From NCBI GenBank assembly GCA_033794685.1, contig JARAYZ010000002.1: a DNA stretch of 64,000 bases. The stretch is one strand, 5' to 3'. The stretch is from Lentzea sp033794685. Lineage in GTDB: Bacteria; Actinomycetota; Actinomycetes; Mycobacteriales; Pseudonocardiaceae. This document shows, in pieces, positions 25,218-34,523 of this stretch. Made by a program: the position numbers and the translations under genes. Under the pieces are notes generated by a model. It did not search any database, had not been told where the DNA came from, and worked only from the letters and a program-made list of their open reading frames with translations. Each line of letters starts with the position of its first letter. The stretch's first letter is position 1.

Positions 25218-26250
25218 TGGTCAACGACGAAGGCTGTCGAGGTCACGCGTCGCTGCGAGGTGCTGTTGGATGCCTGGTGGTCGCTGGTCCCGTGCCTGGT
25301 GAGGCCGGTGCTCGTTGTAATGCGCTTGGTAAGCCGCGAGGACTTGACGCGCGTGAGCTTCTCCCAGGATGAGGACGTGGTCGAGAACCTCGCGGCGGAT
25401 GCTGCCGATGATCCGTCCGCAGTGCGCGTTCATCCGGGGAGCTCGCGGCGCAGTCGCAATCACACGCAGTTCCTCTGCCTCAAGTACGGCGTCGAAAGCG
25501 TCGCCGTATTTGCCGTCGCGGTCACGAAGCAGGAAGCGCGGTGACTCCATGCGCGCTCGGAGCTCGCCGGCCAGATTCCTCGCCTGCTGCACCGTCCTCT
25601 CGCGTCGGGTGCGTGGTGACGCCGGTGACATGCATGCGCCTCGTACCGTGTTCGAGAAACACCCACGCGTACAGACGTTGGCCGAACACGGTGTCGATGT
25701 GGAAGAAGTCCGCCGCGATGATGCCCTCCGCCCGCGCGGTCAGAAACTCCCGCCAGGTCGGACCGCCTCGCCGCAGTGCCGGATCGATGCCCGCGCGGTC
25801 CAATATCTCCCAGACCGTCGAGGCGCCCAGGCGATGACCAAGCCGAGCCAGCTCGCCATGGATCCGCCGATGTCCCCACTGCGGATTCTCTCTGGCAAGC
25901 CGGAGCACGAGCGCCCTGATCGCAGTCTGAGTGGAAGGACGCCCAGTCTGCCGACGCGCGGTTTAGTCCCACTTCCAGGACACGAACCCACGATGCCAGC
26001 CGAGCAACGTCCCAGGAGTAACCGGGAAAACCACCTTCCAGCGCGAGCGGTCCACCAGTCTCGACAGCGCGGCGAACCAGAACCGGTCGGCAGTCTCGTA
26101 ACGGAGCGGCCCGGTCAACTGCCGACGAACCACAACGTTCTCGTGCCGCAGCACCAGAAGCTCCGCATCCTTGGCTGCCTCACTGCGAAGCAGAACCACC
26201 GGAACAGACAGCAACTTGCAGACCACCTTGTACAACAGCGAAACGATCAC
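25164..26250 (-). pseudogene. Decayed insertion-sequence transposase (rve integrase core)
   Basis: Pieces of one DDE-type transposase follow in order. They are an N-terminal part from GTG 26250 (VSLLYKVVCKLL to FVSWKWD), then, past a TAA at 25961-25963 where Tyr is expected, LRLARENPQWGHRRIHGELA and the catalytic region ADFFHIDTVFG. A frameshift near 25600 is followed by LRDRDGKYGDAF, RVIATAPRAPRMN and YNEHRPHQ. After a TGA at 25221-25223 comes the last stretch LRTRILGGVINEYRYAA. At least three lesions make it inactive. I could not define terminal inverted repeats. It separates the integrase block from the XRE gene. Confidence 0.85.
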
Positions 26251-26318
26251 CCGAACATGCTCGCAGCCGGGAGTACATCGCTGTTCAGAGTTGCGATGAC
26301 TTTCTGGGCGACACAGCC

Positions 26319-27116
26319 TCAGACGGGTTCTCGGGGTGTATAGAGCATGACCCAGTGATCGCGCTCGGGGTCGTGGAGCATCTCGATGCCGAAGTGCAGC
26401 CAGCCACGGTTCGGGTGGCGGATTCGCTTCACCGATGACCGCCACGACCCCACCTCGCCTCGGTCCCAGTACTCGCGGAAGCTCGTGCTGGTCGCGGTGA
26501 GCTCGGCGTACAGCGACCGGAGATAGCCGTCGTCGGGATAGCGACCGAGGGCGGTACGGAGTTCGGCGGCGGCGACTCTGGCGAGCTGGTCTGCTCCGCT
26601 GTCGCCGAGGAGGTCTGGCAGCGTCGTGGCGGTGAACACCTGATAGACGATGTTGCGCTCGAACGGACCGGTGGCGGCGAGAGGTCGGAGCAACTCGGCT
26701 GCAGGGGCGTTGAGCGCCAGCAGGTCCAGCCTGCCGTCGTGCACGGTCACCGGCATCGTGTCCTCCACACCGCGCAGCATCCGCAGCAGTCCCGGGCGGA
26801 TCGCGGCGTTCGGCGACAGCGGCCGTGGAGGCGCCTCGTCCGCGAGCCGGAACAGGTGGTCCCGCTCGGCTTCCGACAGCCCGAACGCCCGAGCCAGGGC
26901 GATGAGGACCTCGCGGGAGGGATGCGGTGCTCTGCCCTGTTCGAGGCGAACGTAGTACTCGACGGAGATTCCCGCGGCGTCGGCCACCTCCTGCCGCCGC
27001 AGACCGGGAACCCGCCGTTGCGACGTGCGCACCGCGCCGGACGGTTGCGCAGGCGTGATGCCCGCGCGCCGGTTGCGCAGGTACTCCCCGAATTCCGTTC
27101 GGTTGTCGCCGGACAC
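26319..27116 (-). CDS. XRE-family regulator with MmyB-like ligand-binding domain
   Basis: The 265-residue protein begins at GTG 27116 (SGDNRTEFGEYLRNRRAG; GTG 27122 is also possible). It has an XRE HTH at about 10-85 (LRRQEVADAAGISVEYYVRLE) and an MmyB-like C-terminal domain with GWLHFGIEMLHDPERD near the end. It faces the two-gene unit starting at 27211 with 94 bp between, so control of that unit is the simplest guess. Ligand not known. Confidence 0.88.
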   Translation of the reverse strand: MSGDNRTEFGEYLRNRRAGITPAQPSGAVRTSQRRVPGLRRQEVADAAGISVEYYVRLEQGRAPHPSREVLIALARAFGLSEAERDHLFRLADEAPPRPLSPNAAIRPGLLRMLRGVEDTMPVTVHDGRLDLLALNAPAAELLRPLAATGPFERNIVYQVFTATTLPDLLGDSGADQLARVAAAELRTALGRYPDDGYLRSLYAELTATSTSFREYWDRGEVGSWRSSVKRIRHPNRGWLHFGIEMLHDPERDHWVMLYTPREPV

Positions 27117-27210
27117 GTGCACATTGTGCCCTGCTGCGCTGCGTGGCCCTGTCAGTACCAGGTTCGGAAGTGGCTTCCTCGCCCGCGCGACGTCGCGCAG
27201 ATTGGGTGCC

Positions 27211-27558
27211 ATGACCAGCACAGCGTGGACCTTGCCCATTCCGCGGGCGAGGGTCCGGGAGTTCCGCGACCTCATGTCCGACCTCCACCAAGACCTGTCC
27301 GGCCTGGCTGAACGGGCAAAGGATGTCGGGTACCACCGCGAGCGGATCTGGCTGCAGCCCAACGACGACGGCAGCGCCGAGTTCATCGTCTACCTCGAGT
27401 TCGACGAGTGCACGGACGTGGTGACGTTCGCCGAGCGGCTGCTCGCCTACGAGTCCGAGTTCACCCGGTGGTGGACACCCCGATTCGAGTCCTTCGGCCT
27501 GCCGAAGTCTTTCGGCGAACCGGTGTTGTCCTGGGACGCGGAGACCCGGACGTCATGA
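27211..27558 (+). CDS. Hypothetical protein, first gene of a two-gene unit
   Basis: The 115-residue product (MTSTAWTLPIPRARVREFRD) looks like a small alpha/beta protein, with a long N-terminal helix (FRDLMSDLHQDLSGLAERAK), a beta strand pair (ERIWLQPNDDGSAEFIVYLEF) and a second helix. This resembles dimeric ferredoxin-like barrel domains such as DUF6176, but the match is from memory and weak. Its stop overlaps the start of the next gene as ATGA. It faces the XRE regulator at 26319-27116. Confidence 0.65.
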   Translation: MTSTAWTLPIPRARVREFRDLMSDLHQDLSGLAERAKDVGYHRERIWLQPNDDGSAEFIVYLEFDECTDVVTFAERLLAYESEFTRWWTPRFESFGLPKSFGEPVLSWDAETRTS

Positions 27559-28094
27559 CCACCTCGGAATCCCACGCTGCGCTTGCCCTGGCCCAGGAGT
27601 TCGTCCGTGCGGTCGAAGCGAAGGATCTCGACTCGGTAGCGGCGACGTTGGCGATTGATACGCGGCAGTTGTTCATGCACACGCGTGTGACGCGGACAGC
27701 GGACGGCGTGGCGGACGTCATCTCCGGTGGGAAGAGGGGTTTCTGCGTCGCGGATGTCCAGGGGAAAGCGGAGGTCCTGGCCTACACCGCGGCGCTGTTC
27801 GACAAGTTCACCCCGCTCATCTGGCGTGACCACGAGTGGACGGCGTCGGAGCACGGGATCTTCTTCCACGGCAAGGGGGACATGGTTGTCGCCCGCACCG
27901 GCAAGGCGTACCGCAACAGCTACGTGACGAGGTTCGACGTCGAGGACGGCAAGATCGTCCGGATGGCGGAGTACGCGGACGCGCTCCTCTACGCCCGCCT
28001 GCGTGTGCGACCGAACGGTGCGGAGTTCCGCGCTCTGCTTCGCGCCGTCAGGCACCTTTTCTCTCCCGCACGGTCCTCCTGCTCGAGCAGGTGA
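27555..28094 (+). CDS. NTF2-like (SnoaL-type) protein
   Basis: The 179-residue protein starts at ATG 27555, overlapping the previous stop. The pattern ALALAQEFVRAVEAKDLDSV, followed by HTRVTRTADG, a central helix and strands ending in NSYVTRFDVEDGKIVRMAEY, is typical of the nuclear-transport-factor-2/SnoaL fold. These small cytoplasmic proteins act as polyketide cyclases, isomerases or ligand binders; which applies here is not evident. The last 30 residues are Arg-rich and may be read-through sequence past the domain. Confidence 0.75.
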   Translation: MTTSESHAALALAQEFVRAVEAKDLDSVAATLAIDTRQLFMHTRVTRTADGVADVISGGKRGFCVADVQGKAEVLAYTAALFDKFTPLIWRDHEWTASEHGIFFHGKGDMVVARTGKAYRNSYVTRFDVEDGKIVRMAEYADALLYARLRVRPNGAEFRALLRAVRHLFSPARSSCSSR

Positions 28095-28333
28095 TCAGCG
28101 CGGATCGGCCTGAGCAGGTGCCGGTGACCCGTCGGCACAGCCCGGACACCGCACAGCCGGGCAGCTCAAGCCCTCAGCTCATGTTCCCCCAAGGTGAAGC
28201 GGTTGACCCTGTGGCCGTCACCCACCCGGTACCCCGGTATCGACTGCGGCTTGGCTCCCCGGTATGACGCCGGGTGCGCAACTTCCGCCGCAGGCTGTCC
28301 CCGTCGTCGAGAAAGATCGCGAAGGGACAGAAC

Positions 28334-28468
28334 ATGAGTTTGCGCAAGGGTGAGCGGCGCGGGACGGAGTACCGGCCGGTGCCGTCGGCCGATCCCGGTG
28401 CCGCCGGGTGGCGTCGGCTGGTGCCCGCGGACTCCCCGACCGCACACCATTCCGGAGACCGCTCATGA
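28334..28468 (+). CDS. Possible leader peptide before the MFS gene
   Basis: The 44-codon ORF (MSLRKGERRGTEYRPVPSAD) has AAGGGA six bases before its ATG, and its TGA overlaps the MFS start codon as ATGA. It is rich in Arg and Pro and resembles no domain I know. Position and coupling suggest a leader ORF that affects translation of the transporter gene. The preceding 240 bp (28095-28333) show no gene. Confidence 0.4.
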   Translation: MSLRKGERRGTEYRPVPSADPGAAGWRRLVPADSPTAHHSGDRS

Positions 28469-29862
28469 CCACGACCGCGGTTCCTCAGGCCACGATCGGG
28501 AAGGCCGCGGTCGGGGCCCTCGGCCTCCTGGCGGTCGCCACCGGCGCGCTGGAGTCGGTGGTGACGCCGACGCTCCCGCTCCTGCAACGCGAGCTGGACA
28601 TGACTCCCGCCGAAGGAGCGCTGCTGAGCATCGTGCTGCTCATCACCGGCGCGCTCATCACCCCGATCGCCGGCAAACTCGGCGACCGCTATGGCGGCAA
28701 ACGCATCCTGATACGGCTGATGGCCGTGGTCTGCGCCGGCGGTCTGGTGTCGGCGCTGGCGCCCAACCTGCCTGTGCTGCTGCTCGGCCAGGTGCTGCAG
28801 GGCGCGATGGTGGGCGCGCTGCCGCTGTCGTTCATCCTGGTGCGCAAACATCTCCCCGCAGACCGGTCGAAGGTGGCCATCGGCGTGGTCAGCGGCCTGT
28901 TCGTGGGCGGCGGAATGGTGGGAACGCTGTCCGCGGGACCCGTGGCCGAGCAGCTGTCCCGGCACTGGATGTTCGCGCTGCCCACGATCGCCGTCATCGT
29001 GGCAACGACGTTGGTGAACCGGCTGATGCCGAACGACCAACCTGGGCGTCCCCGCGAGGGCGGGATCGACTGGGCCGGACTCGTGCTGCTGAGCCTGACA
29101 CTGGTGACGCTCATGCTGGCGCTCGCGCTGGCACCCGACATCGCGTCACAGCCGCTCGTGCTCGCCGGCTTGGTCGCGCTGCTGGCCGCGTTCATGACGG
29201 GATGGATCGCCGTCGAGCGCCGTGCGGCCTCACCGATGGTCGACCTGCGCATGCTGGCCCAGCCCGCGGTGTGGAAGTCGTGCGTGCTGACGTTCGTGGT
29301 CTGCGTCGGCACCTCGGGAGCGGTCTACCTGGTCCCGCAGCTCTTCGCCGTCTCCGGTGACGGCTACGGGTTCGGCGCCGGCGCCACGCAGATCGGCTTC
29401 TACCTGCTGCCCGGCGCGGTGGCGGCGACCCTTGCGGGGCCGATCGGCGGGCTCGCGGCGCGGCGCTTCGGATCGCGTGCCGTGGTGACCTCCGGGGCCG
29501 TCCTCATGGCCGGCTCACTGCTCGCCATGGCGGCCGTCCACACCGAGGTCTGGCACCTCGTCGTCGGCAAGGCGCTGATCGCGTTCGCCAACGGCCTGTG
29601 CATCACCGCGATGGTGACCAGCACCGCCACCTCCGTCGACGAAGGCGACACCGGCATCGCCACCGGTCTGGTCCTGGTGACGCGCGTGCTCGGCTTCGCC
29701 GTCGGAGTCCAGGTCAGCGGCGCGATCCTCACCGCGGGAGCCCTCCCCGGCTCGGACGTTCCGGCTGAGTCCGCGTTCGTCACCGGTCTCGTCATCGCCG
29801 GCGCTGTCACCGCACTGTCCCTCCTGATCGTCCGCACCACTGGCAAAGGAGCCCGCGAATGA
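28465..29862 (+). CDS. MFS transporter (DHA2/14-TMS drug-exporter type)
   Basis: The 465-residue protein starts at ATG 28465, with GGAG eight bases upstream. About 14 hydrophobic segments, the motif A-like GKLGDRYGGKR after the second helix and the pattern LLLGQVLQGAMVGALPLS place it among proton-driven drug exporters of the major facilitator family in the inner membrane. It is fused by ATGA overlap to a flavin monooxygenase gene, a pairing often seen in resistance or secondary-metabolite loci. Substrate unknown. Confidence 0.9.
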   Translation: MTTTAVPQATIGKAAVGALGLLAVATGALESVVTPTLPLLQRELDMTPAEGALLSIVLLITGALITPIAGKLGDRYGGKRILIRLMAVVCAGGLVSALAPNLPVLLLGQVLQGAMVGALPLSFILVRKHLPADRSKVAIGVVSGLFVGGGMVGTLSAGPVAEQLSRHWMFALPTIAVIVATTLVNRLMPNDQPGRPREGGIDWAGLVLLSLTLVTLMLALALAPDIASQPLVLAGLVALLAAFMTGWIAVERRAASPMVDLRMLAQPAVWKSCVLTFVVCVGTSGAVYLVPQLFAVSGDGYGFGAGATQIGFYLLPGAVAATLAGPIGGLAARRFGSRAVVTSGAVLMAGSLLAMAAVHTEVWHLVVGKALIAFANGLCITAMVTSTATSVDEGDTGIATGLVLVTRVLGFAVGVQVSGAILTAGALPGSDVPAESAFVTGLVIAGAVTALSLLIVRTTGKGARE

Positions 29863-31046
29863 CCCGCCCCCGCACCGTCCTGATCTCCGGCGCCAGCGTC
29901 GCGGGCCCGGTCCTCGCGTACTGGCTCCACCGCTACGGCTACGCGGTCACGGTGGTGGAGAAGGCGAACGCACCACGCAGCGGCGGCTACCCCATCGACG
30001 TCCGCGGCACCGCGCTCGACGTCGTCAGCAGGATGGGGATCCTGCCCCGGCTGCGGGAAGCCCACATCGACCTGCGCCGCATCACCTTCCTGCAAGGCGA
30101 CGGCAGCCGGGTCGCCGCGCTGCACCCCCACGCCATCAGCGGCGGCGTCGAGGAACGAGACCTCGAGGTGCGCCGCGGCGACCTGACCGAAGCGCTGTAC
30201 GCGGCCGTCCGGGACGACGTCGAGTTCCTGTTCGACGACTCGATCGCGACCCTGGATCAGCACGACCACGGGGTCGACATCACCTTCCACGGCGGGGCGG
30301 CCCGGACGTTCGACATCATCGTGGCCGCGGACGGCACACACTCGCGGACCCGAGAAATGGTGTTCGGCGCGGAAGAGCGTTTCCACCACTACCTGGGCTA
30401 CTGCTTCGGCATCTTCACCATGCCCAACACCCTCGGCCTCTCCCGCGAAACCGTCATGTGGAACGCGCCGGGCAGGGCTGCGGCCCTCTACGTCACCGGG
30501 GGTGACGACGAGGTGCACGCGTTCCTCACCTTCGCCCTGCCGAACCCGCCGTTCGACGCCTTCGGCGACAGGGAGGCGCAGCGGGACCTGGTCACCTCGG
30601 TCTTCGCCGACGCGGGCTGGGAGATCCCCCGCATGCTCACCGCCCTGCGGGGCGCCGACGACCTGTTCTTCGACACGGTCAGCCAGATCCGCATGCCCCA
30701 CTGGTCGAGCGGCAGGGTCGCGGTGGTCGGCGACGCGGCGTACGCGCCGTCGTTCCTCACCGGTCAGGGCACCAGCCTCGCGCTCGTCGGCGCGTACATG
30801 CTCGCCGGCAGCCTCGCCGCCCAGGACCACGCGGAGGGTTTCCGGCTCTACGAACACAGCACCCGTGAGTTCGTGACCCTCAACCAGGGTCTCGTCGGCA
30901 AGGGCGGTGCCACGCTCTTCCCGGCCACCGCCCAGGACCTCGAGCGCCGCAACGAGAGGTTGCGCGGCCTCAGCTCCCTGTCTCCTGGCAAGGGACGCGC
31001 GGCCCACTCGGCCCTCACACTGCCCGAGTTCGCCACCGCGAGATGA
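29859..31046 (+). CDS. FAD-dependent monooxygenase (TetX/PHBH-like)
   Basis: The 395-residue protein has the FAD-binding dinucleotide fold (LISGASVAGPVLAYWLHRYG, residues 8-27), an ERDLEVRRGDL motif, the DG motif (VAADGTHSRTR) and the second FAD motif GDAAYAPSFLTGQGTSLAL near 290-308. These are hallmarks of single-component aromatic hydroxylases, NAD(P)H- and oxygen-dependent, some of which inactivate antibiotics. Starts at ATG 29859 overlapping the MFS stop. Export pump plus monooxygenase suggests detoxification, but the target molecule is not shown. Confidence 0.9.
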   Translation: MTRPRTVLISGASVAGPVLAYWLHRYGYAVTVVEKANAPRSGGYPIDVRGTALDVVSRMGILPRLREAHIDLRRITFLQGDGSRVAALHPHAISGGVEERDLEVRRGDLTEALYAAVRDDVEFLFDDSIATLDQHDHGVDITFHGGAARTFDIIVAADGTHSRTREMVFGAEERFHHYLGYCFGIFTMPNTLGLSRETVMWNAPGRAAALYVTGGDDEVHAFLTFALPNPPFDAFGDREAQRDLVTSVFADAGWEIPRMLTALRGADDLFFDTVSQIRMPHWSSGRVAVVGDAAYAPSFLTGQGTSLALVGAYMLAGSLAAQDHAEGFRLYEHSTREFVTLNQGLVGKGGATLFPATAQDLERRNERLRGLSSLSPGKGRAAHSALTLPEFATAR

Positions 31047-31067
31047 GCCGAGTCCCCCGGCGATGTT

Positions 31068-31742
31068 CTACTCGCCGGGGGACACCAGGCCTGATTCGTA
31101 CGCGAAGACGACCGCCTGCGCGCGGTCGCGCAGGTCGAGCTTGGTCAGGACGCGGCTCACGTGCGTCTTGACCGTCTGCTCCGCCAGCACGAGCGTCCGC
31201 GCGATCTCCACATTGGACTGACCTCGGGCGACCAGGGTGAGAACCTCGTTCTCGCGTTCGGTGAGGGCCTTGAGGCGCAACGCCGGTTTGCTCAGCGCGG
31301 CAGGCCGCTGCTGGGCGAAGTTCGCGATGAGGCGGCGCGTCACGGAAGGGGCGAGCAGCGCGTCGCCGGCGGCCACGACGCGCACCGCCGCGATGAGGTC
31401 AGCCGGCGGCGCGTCCTTCAACAGGAAACCGCTCGCCCCCGCCTGCAGCGCTTGGTAGACGTAATCATCGACGTCGAACGTGGTGAGCATCAGAACGCGC
31501 GCTTCGTGTGCCATGCCCTGCTGGGGTGCGAGGATGCGACGTGCTGCCTCCAAGCCGTCCATCTCGGGCATGCGGACGTCCATCAGAACGACGTCCGGCC
31601 TGGTGCGCCTGCTCAGCTCGACGCCCTGGACACCGTTCGCGGCCTCGCCCACCACGTCGATGTCGCTCTGGGCTGCCAGCAGCGCGGCGAATCCCGCCCG
31701 CACCATGGCCTGGTCGTCGACGATGATCACCCGGATCGTCAT
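31068..31742 (-). CDS. NarL/FixJ-family response regulator
   Basis: The 224-residue protein has a receiver domain with the DD pocket (IIVDDQ) and phosphoacceptor Asp55 (VLMDVRMPE), and a C-terminal LuxR-type HTH at about 160-215 (LTERENEVLTLVARGQSN, then VKTHVSRVLTKL). It is encoded 4 bp inside the end of the kinase gene upstream, so the two are translated together. Targets cannot be inferred; the neighbouring MFS/monooxygenase operon is convergent and not obviously controlled. Confidence 0.93.
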   Translation of the reverse strand: MTIRVIIVDDQAMVRAGFAALLAAQSDIDVVGEAANGVQGVELSRRTRPDVVLMDVRMPEMDGLEAARRILAPQQGMAHEARVLMLTTFDVDDYVYQALQAGASGFLLKDAPPADLIAAVRVVAAGDALLAPSVTRRLIANFAQQRPAALSKPALRLKALTERENEVLTLVARGQSNVEIARTLVLAEQTVKTHVSRVLTKLDLRDRAQAVVFAYESGLVSPGE

Positions 31743-32986
31743 TCCGTCCTCTCGCTGCCGTTCTGCGTCTCGGTGAGCGGAAGCCTGGCCAGCACGCGGA
31801 ACCCGCCGTCCGGCAGCGGTCCGGTCTCGAGCTCGCCACCGACCAGTCTCACCCGCTCGCGCATCCCGACGAGGCCGTGCCCCGTGCCGGTTTCCTCGAC
31901 GGGAACGGCGGGCGGCTCGTCCGGCGGTCCGTTGAGGACGAGCACGGTGACCTGTTGTGCCTGCGCTGAAACGGAAACCTCGGTCGGGGCGCCGGGCGCG
32001 TGCCGGACGACGTTCGCAAGTGCCTCCTGCACGATGCGGTACGCGGACAGGCCCACCGCCTCGGACACCTCGACGTCGCAGGGTGTGAACTCCACCGGCA
32101 CGCCCGCCCTGGCCATCGCCTCCACCAGGTGCCCGATCCGCGCGAGACCCGGCTGAGGTTCGAGCTCTCCGTTCTCCTCGTCACTGCGCAGCACGCTGAG
32201 CAGCCGCCTCATCTCCCCCAACGACTCCCGCGCCGTCGCCGCGATGGATCTCAGTTCCTCCTGCACGGCCGGGGTCACCCCGTCGAGCCGGTAGGGCGCC
32301 GTGTTCGCCTGCACGGTGATGACGGACATGTGGTGCGCCACCACGTCGTGCAGTTCGCGGGCGATGCGGGCGCGTTCCTCCAGCACCGTGCGGCGGGCGC
32401 GCTCCGTCTCGCTGATCGTCTCCTGCTCCACCAGCCTGCGCTGGACCTCGTGCCGTTCACGCAGCGCGGCGCTGAGCAACAGCACAACACCGCCGAGAAT
32501 CGTGAACAACATGCTCGCGGCATTCATGCCGTGCGGCGCGACGAACAACAGACCGGCGTTCGCCGCCGCGGTCACCAGCCACACCAGTACCAACGTCCTG
32601 CGCGGCACCGCGCGCAGCCCCAGGCCAAGGCACAGTCCCACGTACCCGACGATCTCCATTGGCGGGAAGGGCCACAGCAGCTGTTCGGAGAAGTCCACAG
32701 TGAGCAGAAGCAGAGCTCCTGCCACGTCGGCGGCGAGGATCACATACCACGCCTGCAACGGGCGGACGACCGCGAGCAGCAGCGGTGCGGTCTGCACGGT
32801 TGCCAGCACGCTCGCGATGCCGATGTTCAGGCTGTAGTCGGCGCTGAGCACCACAATGGTGGTGGGCAGCAAGGAGACGCACAGGACGAAGGCCACGGCC
32901 CACGGCAGGAGTCGGGCCCAGCGGTTCACGGCTCCCGCGAACAGCGCGCGCGGGACCTCTTCCTCCGCCAGCGTCATGAGCTCCAT
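31739..32986 (-). CDS. Sensor histidine kinase (NarL-type partner)
   Basis: The 415-residue protein has about five or six membrane helices in residues 25-175, then a short coiled coil (RHEVQRRLVEQETISETER) and a HisKA_3 domain with phosphoacceptor His213 (ARELHDVVAHHMS). The C-terminal ATPase domain ends in GTGHGLVGMRERVRLVGG. Start at ATG 32986; ATG 32977 with a GGAG close upstream is also possible. It forms an operon with the response regulator. Confidence 0.92.
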   Translation of the reverse strand: MELMTLAEEEVPRALFAGAVNRWARLLPWAVAFVLCVSLLPTTIVVLSADYSLNIGIASVLATVQTAPLLLAVVRPLQAWYVILAADVAGALLLLTVDFSEQLLWPFPPMEIVGYVGLCLGLGLRAVPRRTLVLVWLVTAAANAGLLFVAPHGMNAASMLFTILGGVVLLLSAALRERHEVQRRLVEQETISETERARRTVLEERARIARELHDVVAHHMSVITVQANTAPYRLDGVTPAVQEELRSIAATARESLGEMRRLLSVLRSDEENGELEPQPGLARIGHLVEAMARAGVPVEFTPCDVEVSEAVGLSAYRIVQEALANVVRHAPGAPTEVSVSAQAQQVTVLVLNGPPDEPPAVPVEETGTGHGLVGMRERVRLVGGELETGPLPDGGFRVLARLPLTETQNGSERTE

Positions 32987-33132
32987 TCTATGCGCACAGC
33001 CATGATCGCCGTTGTGCCTGGGAGGTGCCGGCGAACCGTGTGGTGCGTGGCGCTACCGCCTGTTGAGGCCTTGCGTCACCACACCGCGTGTCTCGTCGGC
33101 TGACCACCCACAGTGGACGGGATCATTCGGAC

Positions 33133-34188
33133 ATGGCCCGAATAGCTACCGTGGACGCCGTGCGAACGTTGGCTCCCACTCGCGGTCCGCTGCTCGGCAG
33201 GCAGCACGCGACGCGGCACCTCGACGTGCTGATCGGTGCGGCGAGGACGGGTCAGGGAGGCTCCCTCGTTCTGCGCGGTGAAGCGGGTATCGGCAAGAGC
33301 GCGCTGCTCGGCCACGCGCGACAGGCGGCAGCCCGCGAAAGCCCTGTGCTGTGCGTGGTCGACGACGCGCAGTGGCTGGACAGGGCCTCGCCGGGGGGCC
33401 CTGACATTCCTCGCCCGGCGGGTCGTCGCCGTACCGGTGGCCGTCGTGCTCGCCGTCCGCACACCGTGCGAGGCGAGCGAGTTGGACGTCTTGCCGAGCC
33501 TGACCGTCCACGGGCTCGGCGACGCGGACGCGCGAATCCTGCTCGCCGCGCAGAGCCACGAGACGCTGGTCGAGCAGGTGCGCGACCGGCTCATGGCCGA
33601 AGCCCGCGGAAACCCGCTGGCTCTGCTCGTGCTGACAGGAGCGGGCTGGTTCGCGCATCCCAGAACCACCTCAGTAGCAGCCCAGGTCGAGCACGAGTTC
33701 GAGACAGCGCTGGCGGGCTTTCCGGAAGGGGCACGGCTTCTCCTCACGGTCGCCGCCGCTGACCCGACCGGTGACCCGACGCTGCTGTGGTCCGCCGCGC
33801 ACGAGCTCGGGATCGACATGCTGACGGCCGGCGCAACCGCGACCGCCACCGGTCTGGTCGAGTTCGGCACCCGCGTGCGCTTCCGCCACCCGCTGGCGCG
33901 AGCAGCGGCTTACGGTGCCGCTGAGACCACCGAGCGGCTGCGGGCCCGGGCCACCGCCGTCCCGGACGACGACATGGCCGCCGAGCTGGAGCGCTCGGCA
34001 TCCCGCGCCCAGTCGCGTGGCGGTGTCGCGGCCGCCGATCTGCTCGCCACTATCGAGGATCCCTGGCTGGACGAGTTCAAGCAGGCGGAGTGCGACTTGC
34101 TGCGGGGACGCATCGCCTTCGTCCGTGCGGGAGACAGCGATGGTCCGACGTTCATGCTGCGCGCTGCTCATCGGCTTGCGGGCCGGTC
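33133..34188 (+). pseudogene. Broken LuxR-type AAA regulator gene (LAL-like)
   Basis: The start (LGRQHATRHLDVLIGAARTG, Walker A GEAGIGKSA) and the Walker B segment (VLCVVDDAQWLD) are typical of large ATP-binding LuxR regulators. Only about 15 residues separate the two motifs instead of the usual 80 or more, so an internal deletion is evident. A frameshift lies in the run of six G at 33393-33398: the protein continues one frame over as ALTFLARRVVAVPVAVV. Homology stops near 34186, where it meets a recombinase remnant in the other orientation. The HTH and most of the C-terminal half are missing. Non-functional. Confidence 0.8.
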
Positions 34189-34347
34189 CTGCCACGCACA
34201 AGACGTCTGAACGTCCTGGAACGTGCTCGTCGGCATCCGGCCGTAGAAGGCGAACCGCAACCCGACAGAGTCAGTCGAATCCGCCTCTGGCTTCGCATGG
34301 CAAGCCGACAGCCTGGCCACGAAGTCAGCACCCGCCACAGCCGCCAT
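34189..34347 (-). pseudogene. Remnant of a second serine recombinase gene
   Basis: The minus strand reads AVAGADFVARLSACH and then LRFAFYGRMPTSTFQDVQTS followed by CAWQ. This aligns with the N-terminus of the recombinase at 19389-20834 (VRVAFYGRMSTREFQDPQTS, RAWQ). The nucleophile Ser is replaced by Pro (RMP instead of RMS), and homology ends at the Gln, exactly where LuxR homology on the other strand ends. The rest of the 313-bp gene-free gap to 34523 shows nothing I recognise. Confidence 0.7.
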
Positions 34348-34523
34348 GGCGTCTCCATCTCCGGCCCGCTCAATCGCCTGCAGCACCTGAGACAGACCCC
34401 TCGCCGACGGCGTGACGCCTGCCGACCTGGCTGCGAGCAAGTTGCACAACGTGTTCTTGCGCAAGATCCAGTCGACTGCCCCAAGGGTGTCCTCCTGACA
34501 GTCGGCGGCATGTCAGCGAGTCG

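Noticed and set aside
19262..26250. A prophage
   Set aside because: Recombinases, an integrase and an insertion sequence are present, but no capsid, terminase, tail or lysis genes are seen.
28465..31046. A biosynthetic gene cluster around the MFS/monooxygenase pair
   Set aside because: No polyketide, peptide or terpene synthase genes lie nearby; two tailoring or resistance-type genes are not enough.
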